A stretch of DNA of 64,000 nucleotides, from positions 393,021 to 457,020 of the forward strand of contig NZ_JAEUGD010000067.1 of NCBI RefSeq assembly GCF_016775155.1, in the 5' to 3' direction. This DNA is from Fulvivirga marina (GTDB lineage Bacteria; Bacteroidota; Bacteroidia; Cytophagales; Cyclobacteriaceae). Of this stretch, positions 1-9,244 are shown one piece after another. Every line of letters begins with the position of its first letter. The stretch's first letter is position 1. A model generated the notes under the pieces. The model worked only from the letters and a program-made list of their open reading frames with translations. It was not told the origin of the DNA and did no database searches. The position numbers were made by a program, and so were the translations under genes.

Positions 1-507
1 TTTCATTTACTAAGAAGACAAGTAACCTGGAGCTTCAGAAAGCCTTGTATCGTATTTTCTCCAAAATCGCTTCTTAGGCACCCTAAGGTGATATCTCCAA
101 TCACAGATTTTACGGAGAGTAAATTCCAAGAGGTAATCGATGACAACTATGTTACTAAAAAATCGGTTAAACGGGTATTGCTATGTAGTGGTAAAGTCTA
201 CTATGACTTGCTGGAAGAGCAAGAAAAGAAAAAAATCAAAGACATTGCCATTGTAAGAATTGAGCAATTGTACCCTTTCCCTAAAAAGCAACTTGACAAG
301 GTACTGAAACAGTATAAAAATGCTGAACTATATTGGGTACAGGAAGAACCCTCAAACATGGGGTATTGGTGGTTCATCAAGCGATTTAAGGAAGACTCCA
401 AACTAGAATTAGTTTCTAGAAAAGCCAGTGCATCTCCGGCAACCGGTTATGCAAAAGTGCATAAAGTAGAACAAGCACGTATAGTAGAAAAAGCATTTGA
501 CAAGTAA
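1..507 (+). CDS. sucA: 2-oxoglutarate dehydrogenase E1 component, C-terminal part (partial at window start)
   Basis: The reading frame is open from base 1, so this is the last 168 residues of a longer protein; the first in-frame GTG at 88 is internal. The segment contains the E1 C-terminal features RRQ near its start, FSPKSLLRHP, the VLLCSGKVYYDL strand and the EQLYPFP motif, followed by WVQEEPSNMGYW, all typical of thiamine-diphosphate-dependent 2-oxoglutarate dehydrogenase (OdhA/SucA). It decarboxylates 2-oxoglutarate and succinylates the lipoyl groups of E2. Its neighbour 23 bases downstream is the E2 gene and then E3, so all three subunits lie together. The identity is firm; the N-terminal domains are outside the window. 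Confidence 0.95.
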   Translation, partial: FHLLRRQVTWSFRKPCIVFSPKSLLRHPKVISPITDFTESKFQEVIDDNYVTKKSVKRVLLCSGKVYYDLLEEQEKKKIKDIAIVRIEQLYPFPKKQLDKVLKQYKNAELYWVQEEPSNMGYWWFIKRFKEDSKLELVSRKASASPATGYAKVHKVEQARIVEKAFDK

Positions 508-530
508 TAACATATTAAAAATATATTCCG

Positions 531-2072
531 ATGAGTTTAGAAATCAAAATTCCTGAAGTAGGTGAGTCAATCACCGAAGTAGTTATAGGCTCTTGGTTAA
601 AGAGCGACGGAGACTATGTAGAACAGGACGAAATCATTGCTGAAATTGAAACTGATAAAGCTACTCAGGAATTTCCAGCAGAAGCTTCTGGCGTGCTACG
701 CATTAAGGCCAACGAGGGAGATACTGTTGCGGTTGGTGCAGTAATAGCAGAAATCGATACCGACGCTAAGGCTGGCGGGAAAAGTGATGCTCCTAAAGAA
801 AGTACGGCAAGTACCACTACTTCTTCCGATGACTCTGAAGAGGGTAAGAAAACCGGAGAAATAAAAGAAATGCATGTATCAGAGCTTGGGGAGTCTATTA
901 CTGAGGTCACATTAGCTTCTTGGTTTAAAAAAGATGGAGATTTTGTAGAGCTCGACGAAACAATAGCAGAAATCGAATCAGATAAGGCCACTTTTGAACT
1001 ACCTGCTGAAGCGAATGGAATACTTCGTACGGTAGCCAGTGAAGGTGATACTTTAGAAATTGGTGCTCTACTTTGTAAAATTGAAGTTATGGAAGGAAAA
1101 CCTTCTGGAACAACTTCTTCAACAAGCCAAGAAAAGCCCGCAGAAACATCATCAGTATCAGTTTCAGGAGAAACAACATATGCGACTGGGCACCCTTCAC
1201 CTGCTGCAGCAAAAATTCTCGAAGAAAAGGGTATTAATGCCGGAGACGTAAAAGGTAGTGGTATTGATGGACGTATTACTAAAGAAGATGCTGAGAAAGC
1301 TCAGAAGCCTACTCAGCAAGCACCAAAAGATACCTCCAAACCAGCAGCCACCAGTACAAGTGCTGCAGGAGCCAGAGACGAGCGCAGAGAAAAAATGACT
1401 AACCTGCGTAAAACCATCTCCAGAAGACTTGTAGCTGTTAAAAATGAAACAGCTATGTTGACTACCTTCAACGAGGTGGATATGAAACCTATTATGGATC
1501 TACGTAAAAAATATAAAGATCAATTCAAAGAAAAATACGGTGTTGGTTTAGGTTTTATGTCATTCTTCACCAAAGCATGCTGTCAGGCTCTTAAAGAATG
1601 GCCGGCAGTAAACGCAGCAATTGATGGCGATGAAATAGTTTACCATGACTATTGTGATATTTCAATCGCCGTTTCGACCCCTAGGGGGCTCGTAGTTCCA
1701 GTGGTTAGAAGTGCTGAGGCAATGGATTTTCAGAGTATCGAAAGTGAGATTATCAGACTTGCCGTAAAAGCACGCGATGGGAAGCTCACAATTGATGAAA
1801 TGACCGGTGGCACATTCACGATTACTAATGGAGGTGTGTTTGGCTCAATGCTTTCAACACCGATCATAAATGCACCACAGTCTGCAATTCTTGGAATGCA
1901 TAATATTGTAGAAAGACCTGTAGTAGTTAATGGTGAAGTCCAAGTCAGACCGATCATGTACGTTGCACTATCTTATGATCATAGAACCATTGACGGTAGA
2001 GAGTCGGTAAGCTTCCTTGTAAGGGTAAAAGAGTTACTTGAAGATCCTACTCGCTTAATGTTGGGAGTATAA
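531..2072 (+). CDS. sucB: Dihydrolipoyllysine-residue succinyltransferase (E2 of 2-oxoglutarate dehydrogenase) with two lipoyl domains
   Basis: A 513-residue E2 that passes succinyl groups from E1 to CoA. Two lipoyl domains are visible: residues 1-78 with lipoyl-lysine K43 in ETDKAT, and about 110-187 with K152 in ESDKAT, joined by a Ser/Thr/Lys-rich linker. The peripheral subunit-binding domain follows ([14 protein letters not shown], about 220-255), then the catalytic domain with the C-terminal SYDHRTIDG motif that carries the active-site His and Asp. The classic Escherichia coli SucB has one lipoyl domain and about 405 residues, so the extra 100 residues are the second lipoyl domain and linker. 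It sits between sucA and lpdA with short gaps, consistent with one operon. Confidence 0.95.
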   Translation: MSLEIKIPEVGESITEVVIGSWLKSDGDYVEQDEIIAEIETDKATQEFPAEASGVLRIKANEGDTVAVGAVIAEIDTDAKAGGKSDAPKESTASTTTSSDDSEEGKKTGEIKEMHVSELGESITEVTLASWFKKDGDFVELDETIAEIESDKATFELPAEANGILRTVASEGDTLEIGALLCKIEVMEGKPSGTTSSTSQEKPAETSSVSVSGETTYATGHPSPAAAKILEEKGINAGDVKGSGIDGRITKEDAEKAQKPTQQAPKDTSKPAATSTSAAGARDERREKMTNLRKTISRRLVAVKNETAMLTTFNEVDMKPIMDLRKKYKDQFKEKYGVGLGFMSFFTKACCQALKEWPAVNAAIDGDEIVYHDYCDISIAVSTPRGLVVPVVRSAEAMDFQSIESEIIRLAVKARDGKLTIDEMTGGTFTITNGGVFGSMLSTPIINAPQSAILGMHNIVERPVVVNGEVQVRPIMYVALSYDHRTIDGRESVSFLVRVKELLEDPTRLMLGV

Positions 2073-2100
2073 ATAAAACTTTGGTTTAAAAAATATTAAC

Positions 2101-3501
2101 ATGCAATACGACGTAACAGTAATTGGTTCAGGCCCTGGTGGATATGTAGCTGCTATCCGCAGCGCACAGCTCGGTTTTAAAACAGCCATTATTGAAAAGT
2201 ATAATACCCTTGGTGGAACCTGCTTAAATGTAGGCTGTATTCCATCCAAAGCAATGTTGGATTCGACAGAGCACTACCATAATGCGGTAACTCATTTTAA
2301 AGAGCATGGCATTGAGATCAGTAAGCCAAAGGTAAACCTAAAGCAAATGATTGACCGAAAGGCAAGTGTGGTAAAACAGACCTGCGATGGCATTGATTTT
2401 TTAATGAAAAAAAACAAAATCGATGTTCACCATGGTGTAGGATCTTTTGTTGATAAGAACACCATTAAAATCACCCCTGAAAAAGGTGATGCCAAGGAAA
2501 TAAAAACCGATAAAGTAATCATTGCCACAGGTTCAAAACCTGCGGATCTGCCTTTTGCCAAAATAGATAAAAAGCGCGTGATTAGCAGCACTGAGGCATT
2601 GGAGTTAAAAGAAATACCCAAACACCTTATCGTGATTGGTGGTGGTGTGATAGGTATGGAGCTGGGTTCTGTTTATTCAAGAATTGGCTCCAAAGTTACC
2701 GTGGTTGAATATATGGACAAGATAATACCTACTATGGATGGCACCATGGGCAAAGAGCTTACAAGGTCTGCCAAAAAATTAGGTATGGATATTAAGGTCA
2801 GTCATAAGGTAACTTCTGTAGAACCCAAAGGTAAGGAGGTTGTTGTTAAAGCTGAGGACAAAAAGGGCGGCATCGTTGAGATCAAAGGCGATTACTGCCT
2901 CGTTGCTATCGGCAGGAAACCATATACTGCTGGTCTTGGGCTTGAAAATGTAGGTATTAAAACCGACGATCGAGGGAGAATAGAGGTCGACAATCACTTA
3001 AAAACTAACATTGATAATATCTATGCTATTGGTGACGTAGTGAAAGGTGCCATGCTTGCGCATAAAGCCGAGGAAGAGGGCACAATGGTAGCAGAGCAAT
3101 TTGCAGGTCAGAAACCGCATATTAACTACCGCTTAATACCAGGTGTGGTATATACCTGGCCAGAGGTTGCCAGTGTAGGTTATACAGAAGAGGAGCTGAA
3201 AGAGGAAGGTAGAGCTTATAAAACAGGAGCTTTCCCTTTCAAAGCCTTAGGCAGAGCCAGAGCTAGTATGGATATCGATGGACAAGTAAAAGTGCTTGCT
3301 GATAAGCAAACAGATGAAATTCTTGGCATTCATATCATCGGTGCAAGAGCAGCCGATATGATCGCAGCAGGAGTTACAGCCATGGAGTTTAGAGCGGCAG
3401 CTGAAGATGTGTCACGCATGTCACACGCTCACCCAACGTACATGGAAGCAGTAAAAGAAGCCTGTCTGGCGGCAACTGATAATAGACCCATTCACATTTA
3501 A
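2101..3501 (+). CDS. lpdA: Dihydrolipoyl dehydrogenase (E3)
   Basis: A 466-residue flavoprotein that reoxidises dihydrolipoyl groups of the E2 subunit with NAD+. The N-terminal FAD-binding GSGPGG motif (residues 9-14), the redox-active disulfide C41/C46 in GGTCLNVGC, a second nucleotide-binding GGGVIGMELG motif near residue 180, the AIGDV FAD motif, and the C-terminal HAHPT/E active-site pair are all present. Length is normal for the family. It closes the sucA-sucB-lpdA group and is followed by a strong terminator seven bases after its stop. It may also serve other 2-oxoacid dehydrogenases. Confidence 0.96.
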   Translation: MQYDVTVIGSGPGGYVAAIRSAQLGFKTAIIEKYNTLGGTCLNVGCIPSKAMLDSTEHYHNAVTHFKEHGIEISKPKVNLKQMIDRKASVVKQTCDGIDFLMKKNKIDVHHGVGSFVDKNTIKITPEKGDAKEIKTDKVIIATGSKPADLPFAKIDKKRVISSTEALELKEIPKHLIVIGGGVIGMELGSVYSRIGSKVTVVEYMDKIIPTMDGTMGKELTRSAKKLGMDIKVSHKVTSVEPKGKEVVVKAEDKKGGIVEIKGDYCLVAIGRKPYTAGLGLENVGIKTDDRGRIEVDNHLKTNIDNIYAIGDVVKGAMLAHKAEEEGTMVAEQFAGQKPHINYRLIPGVVYTWPEVASVGYTEEELKEEGRAYKTGAFPFKALGRARASMDIDGQVKVLADKQTDEILGIHIIGARAADMIAAGVTAMEFRAAAEDVSRMSHAHPTYMEAVKEACLAATDNRPIHI

Positions 3502-3507
3502 TTATAG

Positions 3508-3540
3508 AATGCCCGGAATCCAATCCGGGCATTATTTTTT
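3508..3540 (+). terminator. Rho-independent terminator after lpdA
   Basis: A 10-bp perfect stem (AATGCCCGGA at 3508-3517 with TCCGGGCATT at 3524-3533), six-base loop, then a run of T. It separates the dehydrogenase operon from the rhomboid gene. Confidence 0.9.
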
Positions 3541-3548
3541 AGCCAATT

Positions 3549-4169
3549 ATGTCAGTGACATTAATACTTGTAATTATCACTGTTCTTGCCAGCTTATATG
3601 CATGGAACAATCAGGATCTGCTTAGGAAATGGATATTCAATCCATATAGTGTAAACGAATACCGACAGTATTACCGTTTTGTCACATCAGGGTTCATTCA
3701 TAATGACTTCGTACATTTACTATTCAATATGTTGGTACTTTGGATGTTCGGAGAGCAAGTTGAATATGTTTTTGCTGCAATTTATGGTATTAGTGGAAAG
3801 GCCATTTTCGTAGCACTCTATCTGTTGGGGATAATAGTTTCTGACATACCAACTTACTTAAAGCATAAAAACCACGCATATTACAACGCCTTGGGAGCCT
3901 CTGGTGGTGTTGCTTCGGTTTTGTTTAGCTTTATCCTGTTTGCCCCAGCTCAAAAGCTATACCTCTATGGTATTATCGGACTACCTGGTATAGTGTGGGC
4001 CGCATTGTACCTCCTATACTCAGCCTACATGGGTAAAAGAGGGGCTGACAATATCAATCATGATGCTCACCTTTATGGCGCTTTGTTTGGGGTTGGATTT
4101 ACTATATTGGTCTATCCCAAAGTTATTCTACATTTTATAGATCAACTGGGCAACCTCAGTCTTTTCTAA
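3549..4169 (+). CDS. Rhomboid family intramembrane serine protease
   Basis: A 206-residue polytopic inner-membrane protein of about six helices. The family signature is complete: HNDFVHLLFNM after the first helix (oxyanion/His region), the catalytic serine in GASGG near residue 117, and the catalytic histidine in the later HDAHLYGALFG segment. Rhomboids cleave single-span membrane proteins inside the bilayer; the substrate cannot be told from here. The gene stands alone between the lpdA terminator and the converging DUF4249 genes, and I see no clear terminator in the 93 bases after it. Confidence 0.88.
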   Translation: MSVTLILVIITVLASLYAWNNQDLLRKWIFNPYSVNEYRQYYRFVTSGFIHNDFVHLLFNMLVLWMFGEQVEYVFAAIYGISGKAIFVALYLLGIIVSDIPTYLKHKNHAYYNALGASGGVASVLFSFILFAPAQKLYLYGIIGLPGIVWAALYLLYSAYMGKRGADNINHDAHLYGALFGVGFTILVYPKVILHFIDQLGNLSLF

Positions 4170-4262
4170 CACCTTAACAAAGCCTATTGGTTAAGACAAC
4201 GACTTTGACAGTACTTACTACGGTCTAGTTGTTTAGAACCCTAATTTATAGGGAATTGCCAT

Positions 4263-5393
4263 TTATCTAATCCACCATTCCGGTTTTTCCAGTGTAGCCT
4301 TGCCATTGGGGTATCCAAGACAATCCTTGCAAGGATCAATATCTCCAATAGCTGGAGGTCCATAAGGCTTGAGACATTCTTCGCGCAAATGATTATATAC
4401 ATAGTATGATAAATCAGTGATATCAAAATACCACCTTTTTGCCTGCTCTGAGGCTATCCAAAAATACCCAACAACCTTTTTGTCACCCTCTACGCTGTTA
4501 ATATTAGTCTTTAGGTTGTAAGGAGGTTTATCGAAAAAGGCTCCTGCTGTAGCCTGTTCCTGCAATTCTTGGAAGAAATAATAGTCTTTTTCATTGAGTA
4601 TATACTGTTTTACCAGCAGAGAGAACTTCTCAAACAATCGCTCATTGCCGTGCGTTTCCATAAAGAAAAGGTCATTTGCATATCCGCCTACATGATCCTC
4701 CTGCAAAGTATAGTTTGGCAAATAGGTGCTGCTGCGTATCCAACATGTTTTATTAATATAAGGTCTTAAAGGAACAGTATATTCCCATATAGGCTCAAAA
4801 TCCCATTTGTAGTACCTAGGTAGTCCACTTTCATTTTTAGGGATACCAACATTCACATTAATACCCTCTATGGTTTTAACCTTTTTCTCTCCCGCCACAA
4901 TCTCATGGACCTCTTTTGATAACTCTGTAAACGACACATCCCCCATTTCCTGACCATCAACCTCAGGAAGTCTCAGCCATTCAGATTCAAATTTATCACC
5001 ATCAGGAAGAGAGATTGATAGCTTATAATCCATCCCCGGGCTTGCGGCAAAATCACCATAAGCAAGCCAATATTCGCCTTCATTAATCTCATGATACCAC
5101 CAACTATTTTTACTATCTCCGGATAATAACTGGATTGAGGCTCCAACCACAGGCTCCCCTCTCTTGTTCGTAACATCGCTTGTATAGCTTAGCTTAACCT
5201 TGAAGTAGCGACCATCATTTGGGTATGCCCTTGACTGTTCATACGAAACATCCGTAATAAATCCATCAACTATCAATACAGGCGTATCATCCTTGATAAC
5301 AAACTCATAAGGCTCAATACATCCTATAATTGCAATGAAAAGCAGTACATAAAAAAACCTGAAGCCCATACTATTTATAATTTTGATAATCAT
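4263..5393 (-). CDS. DUF4249 family outer-membrane lipoprotein (downstream paralogue)
   Basis: About 376 residues. I place the start at 5393, three bases after the preceding gene's stop, with a purine-rich GGAAAAAG just upstream; a longer open frame to 5465 would overlap that gene and lacks a sensible signal. The product begins with a hydrophobic segment ending in a lipobox cysteine (FIAIIGC), so it is a predicted lipoprotein. Residues after the cysteine, CIEPYEFV and YPNDGRYF.VKLSYTSDVTN, are almost shared with the upstream gene, showing tandem duplication. DUF4249 proteins are regularly paired with TonB-dependent receptors, as here, and are presumed accessory surface proteins; the ligand is unknown. 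Confidence 0.85.
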   Translation of the reverse strand: MIIKIINSMGFRFFYVLLFIAIIGCIEPYEFVIKDDTPVLIVDGFITDVSYEQSRAYPNDGRYFKVKLSYTSDVTNKRGEPVVGASIQLLSGDSKNSWWYHEINEGEYWLAYGDFAASPGMDYKLSISLPDGDKFESEWLRLPEVDGQEMGDVSFTELSKEVHEIVAGEKKVKTIEGINVNVGIPKNESGLPRYYKWDFEPIWEYTVPLRPYINKTCWIRSSTYLPNYTLQEDHVGGYANDLFFMETHGNERLFEKFSLLVKQYILNEKDYYFFQELQEQATAGAFFDKPPYNLKTNINSVEGDKKVVGYFWIASEQAKRWYFDITDLSYYVYNHLREECLKPYGPPAIGDIDPCKDCLGYPNGKATLEKPEWWIR

Positions 5394-5395
5394 TA

Positions 5396-6481
5396 TTACT
5401 TTTTCCACCAAACCGGGGGGCTTGTACTTGGAACACCGTTTCCATATGCCATACAATCCCAACACAAAGGGCCTTTATCTGAAAGTGGATTCAAACAATA
5501 CTCCCTAATTTTATCTTTAAGTACATATGAAAGATCTCTCTGACTAAAATACCAACGTGTTGCTCTTTCACTAACCACTGTAAAATACCCTTTTACACCT
5601 GTTCCATCCTTTGCTTTAAGGTTTGTTTGCAGATTATAAGGAAGAGCGTCGCTAAGCGAAGTATTTGTTTGTTTTTGCATATCACTCATGAACTGGTAGT
5701 AATCCTTGCTAATAGCAAACTGTTTTACAAGAAGTGAAAAATCCCAGAGTAGTCTCTCATTACCTACTGTCTCCATAAAGAATAACTTTTTGTCATACCC
5801 TCCGACGTTATCTTCATGAAGTACATAATCAGATAAATAAACGTCGCTGCTTATCCAGCACCTTCTATTTACAGAAGGATTGCTAGGTGATTCAAATTTC
5901 CACGTAGGCTCAAATTTCCAAAGATAGTAAACACTACTTTGGGTTTCATTTATAGGCAAGCCTATCCTAACATCAACCCCCTGAATTTCTCGAATTACTT
6001 CCTCCTGGGCAACATACTGATAGCTAAGCTCCTCCGTTTCTTCATATGATATATTCCCAATAGGTGCTAAATTTCCATCAGGCACAGCTTCCCATTCGCT
6101 TTCATAATGCTCACCTTCAGGAAGGTCCACTAATATCCTGTACTTACCACCCTTCATCGCTTTAAAATCTTTATCCAAAAGTAGGTACTTTCCATCACCC
6201 TCCTCAGTGTATAACCATCCTTGATTACTCTCATTTTCAAGCTTGACCACTGCACCAGTAACTGCCTCCCCTCTACGGTTAGTAACGTCACTAGTATAGC
6301 TGAGTTTAACATAGAAATACCTGCCATCATTTGGGTATTCCAGTGTTTCATTATATGAAACATCCGATATAAACCCCTCAACTACCAAGGCTGGTGAATT
6401 GTTCCTTATTACAAACTCGTATGGCTCTATACAGCCATTACTAAATAAGATAAATAAACAAAACAAGAGCCCCCTCTGCAT
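5396..6481 (-). CDS. DUF4249 family outer-membrane lipoprotein (upstream paralogue)
   Basis: About 361 residues starting at MQRGLLFCLF, a lipoprotein signal with cysteine in LFSNGC. The ATG lies four bases after the TAG of the TonB receptor gene, so the genes are coupled; the longer frame to 6523 would put 14 non-signal residues in front and is rejected. The body shares the CIEPYEFV start, the DGRYF.VKLSYTSDVTN block and a central FFMET.GNERL block with the next gene. The C-terminus has a CxxC pair (CWDC). The probable role is a surface-exposed partner of the adjacent receptor; this is inferred from gene order, not from a known mechanism. Confidence 0.86.
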   Translation of the reverse strand: MQRGLLFCLFILFSNGCIEPYEFVIRNNSPALVVEGFISDVSYNETLEYPNDGRYFYVKLSYTSDVTNRRGEAVTGAVVKLENESNQGWLYTEEGDGKYLLLDKDFKAMKGGKYRILVDLPEGEHYESEWEAVPDGNLAPIGNISYEETEELSYQYVAQEEVIREIQGVDVRIGLPINETQSSVYYLWKFEPTWKFESPSNPSVNRRCWISSDVYLSDYVLHEDNVGGYDKKLFFMETVGNERLLWDFSLLVKQFAISKDYYQFMSDMQKQTNTSLSDALPYNLQTNLKAKDGTGVKGYFTVVSERATRWYFSQRDLSYVLKDKIREYCLNPLSDKGPLCWDCMAYGNGVPSTSPPVWWKK

Positions 6482-6485
6482 TTTC

Positions 6486-9149
6486 CTAGAAAGTAAAATT
6501 GTATGATATCGAAGGGAAAGCACTACCTAGAACAGAAAGCTTACTTGCCTTTCCGTATCTATCGAAAAATATCGAATAGGCGTTATTTCTACTATAAACA
6601 TTAAATACAGAAATTATCCATTCACCCATAAACCGCTTATTCTTTCTTGGTTTATCTTTAATAGTTAACGAAAAATCCAATCTGTGATAATCCGGTATAC
6701 GATATTCATTTCTTTCAGAGTAATTCAACACTGAAAGATACGCCTCATAAGAAAATTTCGACACGGGTATAGTAATAGGTCTACCCGTACTATAGCTAAA
6801 GTTTGTGGAGAAGGTTGCTCTCCCTCCCAGTCGGTAGTTAAACACTAAGGATAGATTATGAGGCTGATCATATGTAGCAGGGTAATAATCTCCTTTATTG
6901 ATAACCTTAGTTTCATGTACATCCGAATCAAACTTCCTAAGGCTTCTTGAAAAAGTATAAGCTATCCAACCGTTAACTGTACCCTGATTCTTCTTCAGTA
7001 AGAATTCCACTCCATAGGCCAATCCTTTACCAGAAGTTAAGCCTGCTTCGAGAGATGGGTTAAGCGTGATATCGGCACCTTCTATATAATCAATAGAATT
7101 AGAAACCTGTTTATAAAACCCTTCTACAGATAATTCATATACGTTATCCTTAAAGTTTTTAAAAGCCCCTAATGAAAACTGATCACCCATTGCAGGCTTT
7201 AAATAAGGACCACTTGCAACCCAATAATCCTGAGGGGTTGTAGATGTTGTGTTAGAAATTAAATGTAAATACTGATAGCCCCTATAATAACTTGCTTTAA
7301 GAGAAGAGCTCTCTGATAACAAAAATCTTAGCGATACTCTTGGTTCCAGACCTCCAAACGATTTAATAACATCTCCATCCTCATAAACCAAGGTATCTAC
7401 AATAGCAGGATACCTCCCATTGATATCGGCATAATCAAATTTATATATTTCATCACTACCCAGCCTCATGAAGCGGGAATATCTCAACCCTGCAGATAAC
7501 GATAACTTGGCAGATAATTGTACATTTGATTGGAGATAGGCCGCTGTTTCAAGCGCCCTCTGATCATTCATGTCAGATCCAATGACATTACTACCCTCTA
7601 TTAAGGGCTCAAGCCTGCCTGGCTCTATAATCAAACCTTCCCCTTCAATACCAGCTAACAGCTTTAATTTATCATCTTTACTATAATTGAACTCTGCCTT
7701 TAGCCTGATATTATTGATAGCATTTTCGTAAGTAAAACCCTCAATAGGATCAGGGTTATCAACCTTACTCAAATAATTACTGCTGGCAACATTAACTGAA
7801 GAAGATAAATTTTGGTTAAAGGTATGATCCCACCTGATTGAAGCATTTGTGGTTTCCCAACTAAAGGTTGAATCGCTGGCAAGCTGAAAACCATCACTGC
7901 TTCTATATCCAGAAACGGTTATGAAATTATTTTCATTGATCGTCTGAAATACTTTAGCAGTCACATCATAAAATTCTGCCGAACTGTTTTGCAATTGAAT
8001 ATCGTCTGTCGCCTTTAGTAGCCAATTACTATAAGAAATTCTACCACCTAATAAATAAGAAGATTTACTTCTCTTTATTGGCCCTTCAACTGTCAATCTA
8101 CTGGACACAAGCCCTACTCCTCCGGATACCTTATGCTTACCAGCATCACCGTTCCTTAACTTCACATCCAGAACTGAGGATACCCTACTTCCGAAATTGG
8201 CTGGGCCACCTCCTTTATATAGTACAACATCACTAACCATATCTGGGTTAAAAGCCGAAAAGAACCCAAACATATGAGCTGGATTGTATATGGTTGCTCC
8301 ATCCTGTAAAATCAAATTTTGTCCGGTTTCCCCACCTCTTACATTGAACCCGGAGGAAAGTTCGCCGACAGTACTTACACCCGGCAATGTGGTCAAACTC
8401 TTAATAGGATCAACCTCGCCTAAAAATGTAGGTAAAGACTTAATGGTCTCAATACCCAATGCCTCTACACCTGTAAGTTCACTTGTAACGTTTCTATCAA
8501 TTCTCTCAGCTGTAATAGTCACCCCATCAAGCTCCTTCGACTCAGGAAAAATTGAGGATTCAATCTGCTGTTGATCTCCATATGGACTAAAGGCTACTAT
8601 CAAAGTAGTGGTTTCATACCCAACAAAACGAATGTCTATTTTATAGGTATCAGGATCAACAGAGAACTTAAATCGTCCATTTACATCCGTGAGAGCACCT
8701 TTATTCAATTTTGATATATATACCTGAGCACCAACTATCGGATCATCGGTTCCGGCATCCGTAACAACACCCTCAAGGGTTACAATGCCACCCTTCGTAT
8801 TAGCTTTAACAGCTACATAGTTATCCTTTCTCTTACCAAATTCCTCTCCTAGATGTTTATCTACAATAAAGAGGATGTTATCATGAGTCTTGACTACTTT
8901 ATATTGAACAAGATAGTAATCCAGGTAATCTATAATTCTGATTCTTTCCTGAATTCCATTAACTGTTAGTGCCTGGATTTTTTGTTCATCAAAAATAAAA
9001 TCAACCCCATACTTTTTTTCAAGGTCGTATAAGAATTCAGAGAAGATTTTACCGTTATCAGAAGGGTCTACAAAAACATCTTTGAGGTTCTGTGCCTTTA
9101 GGGAAAGGCAACCCAAACCCATTATTAAAATAAGGAGTGCATTTTTCAC
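6486..9149 (-). CDS. TonB-dependent outer-membrane receptor with N-terminal STN-like and CarboxypepD_reg-like domains
   Basis: About 887 residues from the GTG start I prefer at 9149, which gives a signal peptide VKNALLILIMG...LKAQ. The open frame extends to an ATG at 9197, but that codon is inside the terminator hairpin of the preceding gene. Domains in order: short secretin/TonB N-terminal domain (about 25-100, ending in the LFIVDKH segment), a CarboxypepD_reg-like beta-sandwich (about 125-210, TLEGVVTDAGTDDPIVGAQV), a plug (GFNVRGGETGQNLILQDG) and a long beta-barrel ending in phenylalanine (YNFTF). The STN domain suggests a link to sigma/anti-sigma signalling, but no such pair is adjacent. 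It heads an operon with the two DUF4249 genes. Confidence 0.9.
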   Translation of the reverse strand: MKNALLILIMGLGCLSLKAQNLKDVFVDPSDNGKIFSEFLYDLEKKYGVDFIFDEQKIQALTVNGIQERIRIIDYLDYYLVQYKVVKTHDNILFIVDKHLGEEFGKRKDNYVAVKANTKGGIVTLEGVVTDAGTDDPIVGAQVYISKLNKGALTDVNGRFKFSVDPDTYKIDIRFVGYETTTLIVAFSPYGDQQQIESSIFPESKELDGVTITAERIDRNVTSELTGVEALGIETIKSLPTFLGEVDPIKSLTTLPGVSTVGELSSGFNVRGGETGQNLILQDGATIYNPAHMFGFFSAFNPDMVSDVVLYKGGGPANFGSRVSSVLDVKLRNGDAGKHKVSGGVGLVSSRLTVEGPIKRSKSSYLLGGRISYSNWLLKATDDIQLQNSSAEFYDVTAKVFQTINENNFITVSGYRSSDGFQLASDSTFSWETTNASIRWDHTFNQNLSSSVNVASSNYLSKVDNPDPIEGFTYENAINNIRLKAEFNYSKDDKLKLLAGIEGEGLIIEPGRLEPLIEGSNVIGSDMNDQRALETAAYLQSNVQLSAKLSLSAGLRYSRFMRLGSDEIYKFDYADINGRYPAIVDTLVYEDGDVIKSFGGLEPRVSLRFLLSESSSLKASYYRGYQYLHLISNTTSTTPQDYWVASGPYLKPAMGDQFSLGAFKNFKDNVYELSVEGFYKQVSNSIDYIEGADITLNPSLEAGLTSGKGLAYGVEFLLKKNQGTVNGWIAYTFSRSLRKFDSDVHETKVINKGDYYPATYDQPHNLSLVFNYRLGGRATFSTNFSYSTGRPITIPVSKFSYEAYLSVLNYSERNEYRIPDYHRLDFSLTIKDKPRKNKRFMGEWIISVFNVYSRNNAYSIFFDRYGKASKLSVLGSAFPSISYNFTF

Positions 9150-9183
9150 TATGTCGGGTCCAATTGATTGACACAATAATAAA

Positions 9184-9220
9184 AAAAGCCATCCCAAAAA
9201 CAGCTTTTGGAATGGCTTTT
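9184..9220 (-). terminator. Rho-independent terminator after the PKD lipoprotein gene
   Basis: A long hairpin: bases 9184-9201 pair with 9203-9220 with only two mismatches, and on the minus strand it ends in a T run. It lies 25 bases after the lipoprotein stop codon and overlaps the apparent ATG at 9197 of the TonB receptor frame. Confidence 0.85.
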
Positions 9221-9244
9221 TATATGAATGGTAATATCTATGTG

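Noticed and set aside
4170..4262. Terminator between the rhomboid gene and the DUF4249 gene
   Set aside because: Only weak stems (CTTAAC/GTTAAG and CCCTA/TAGGG) without T runs.
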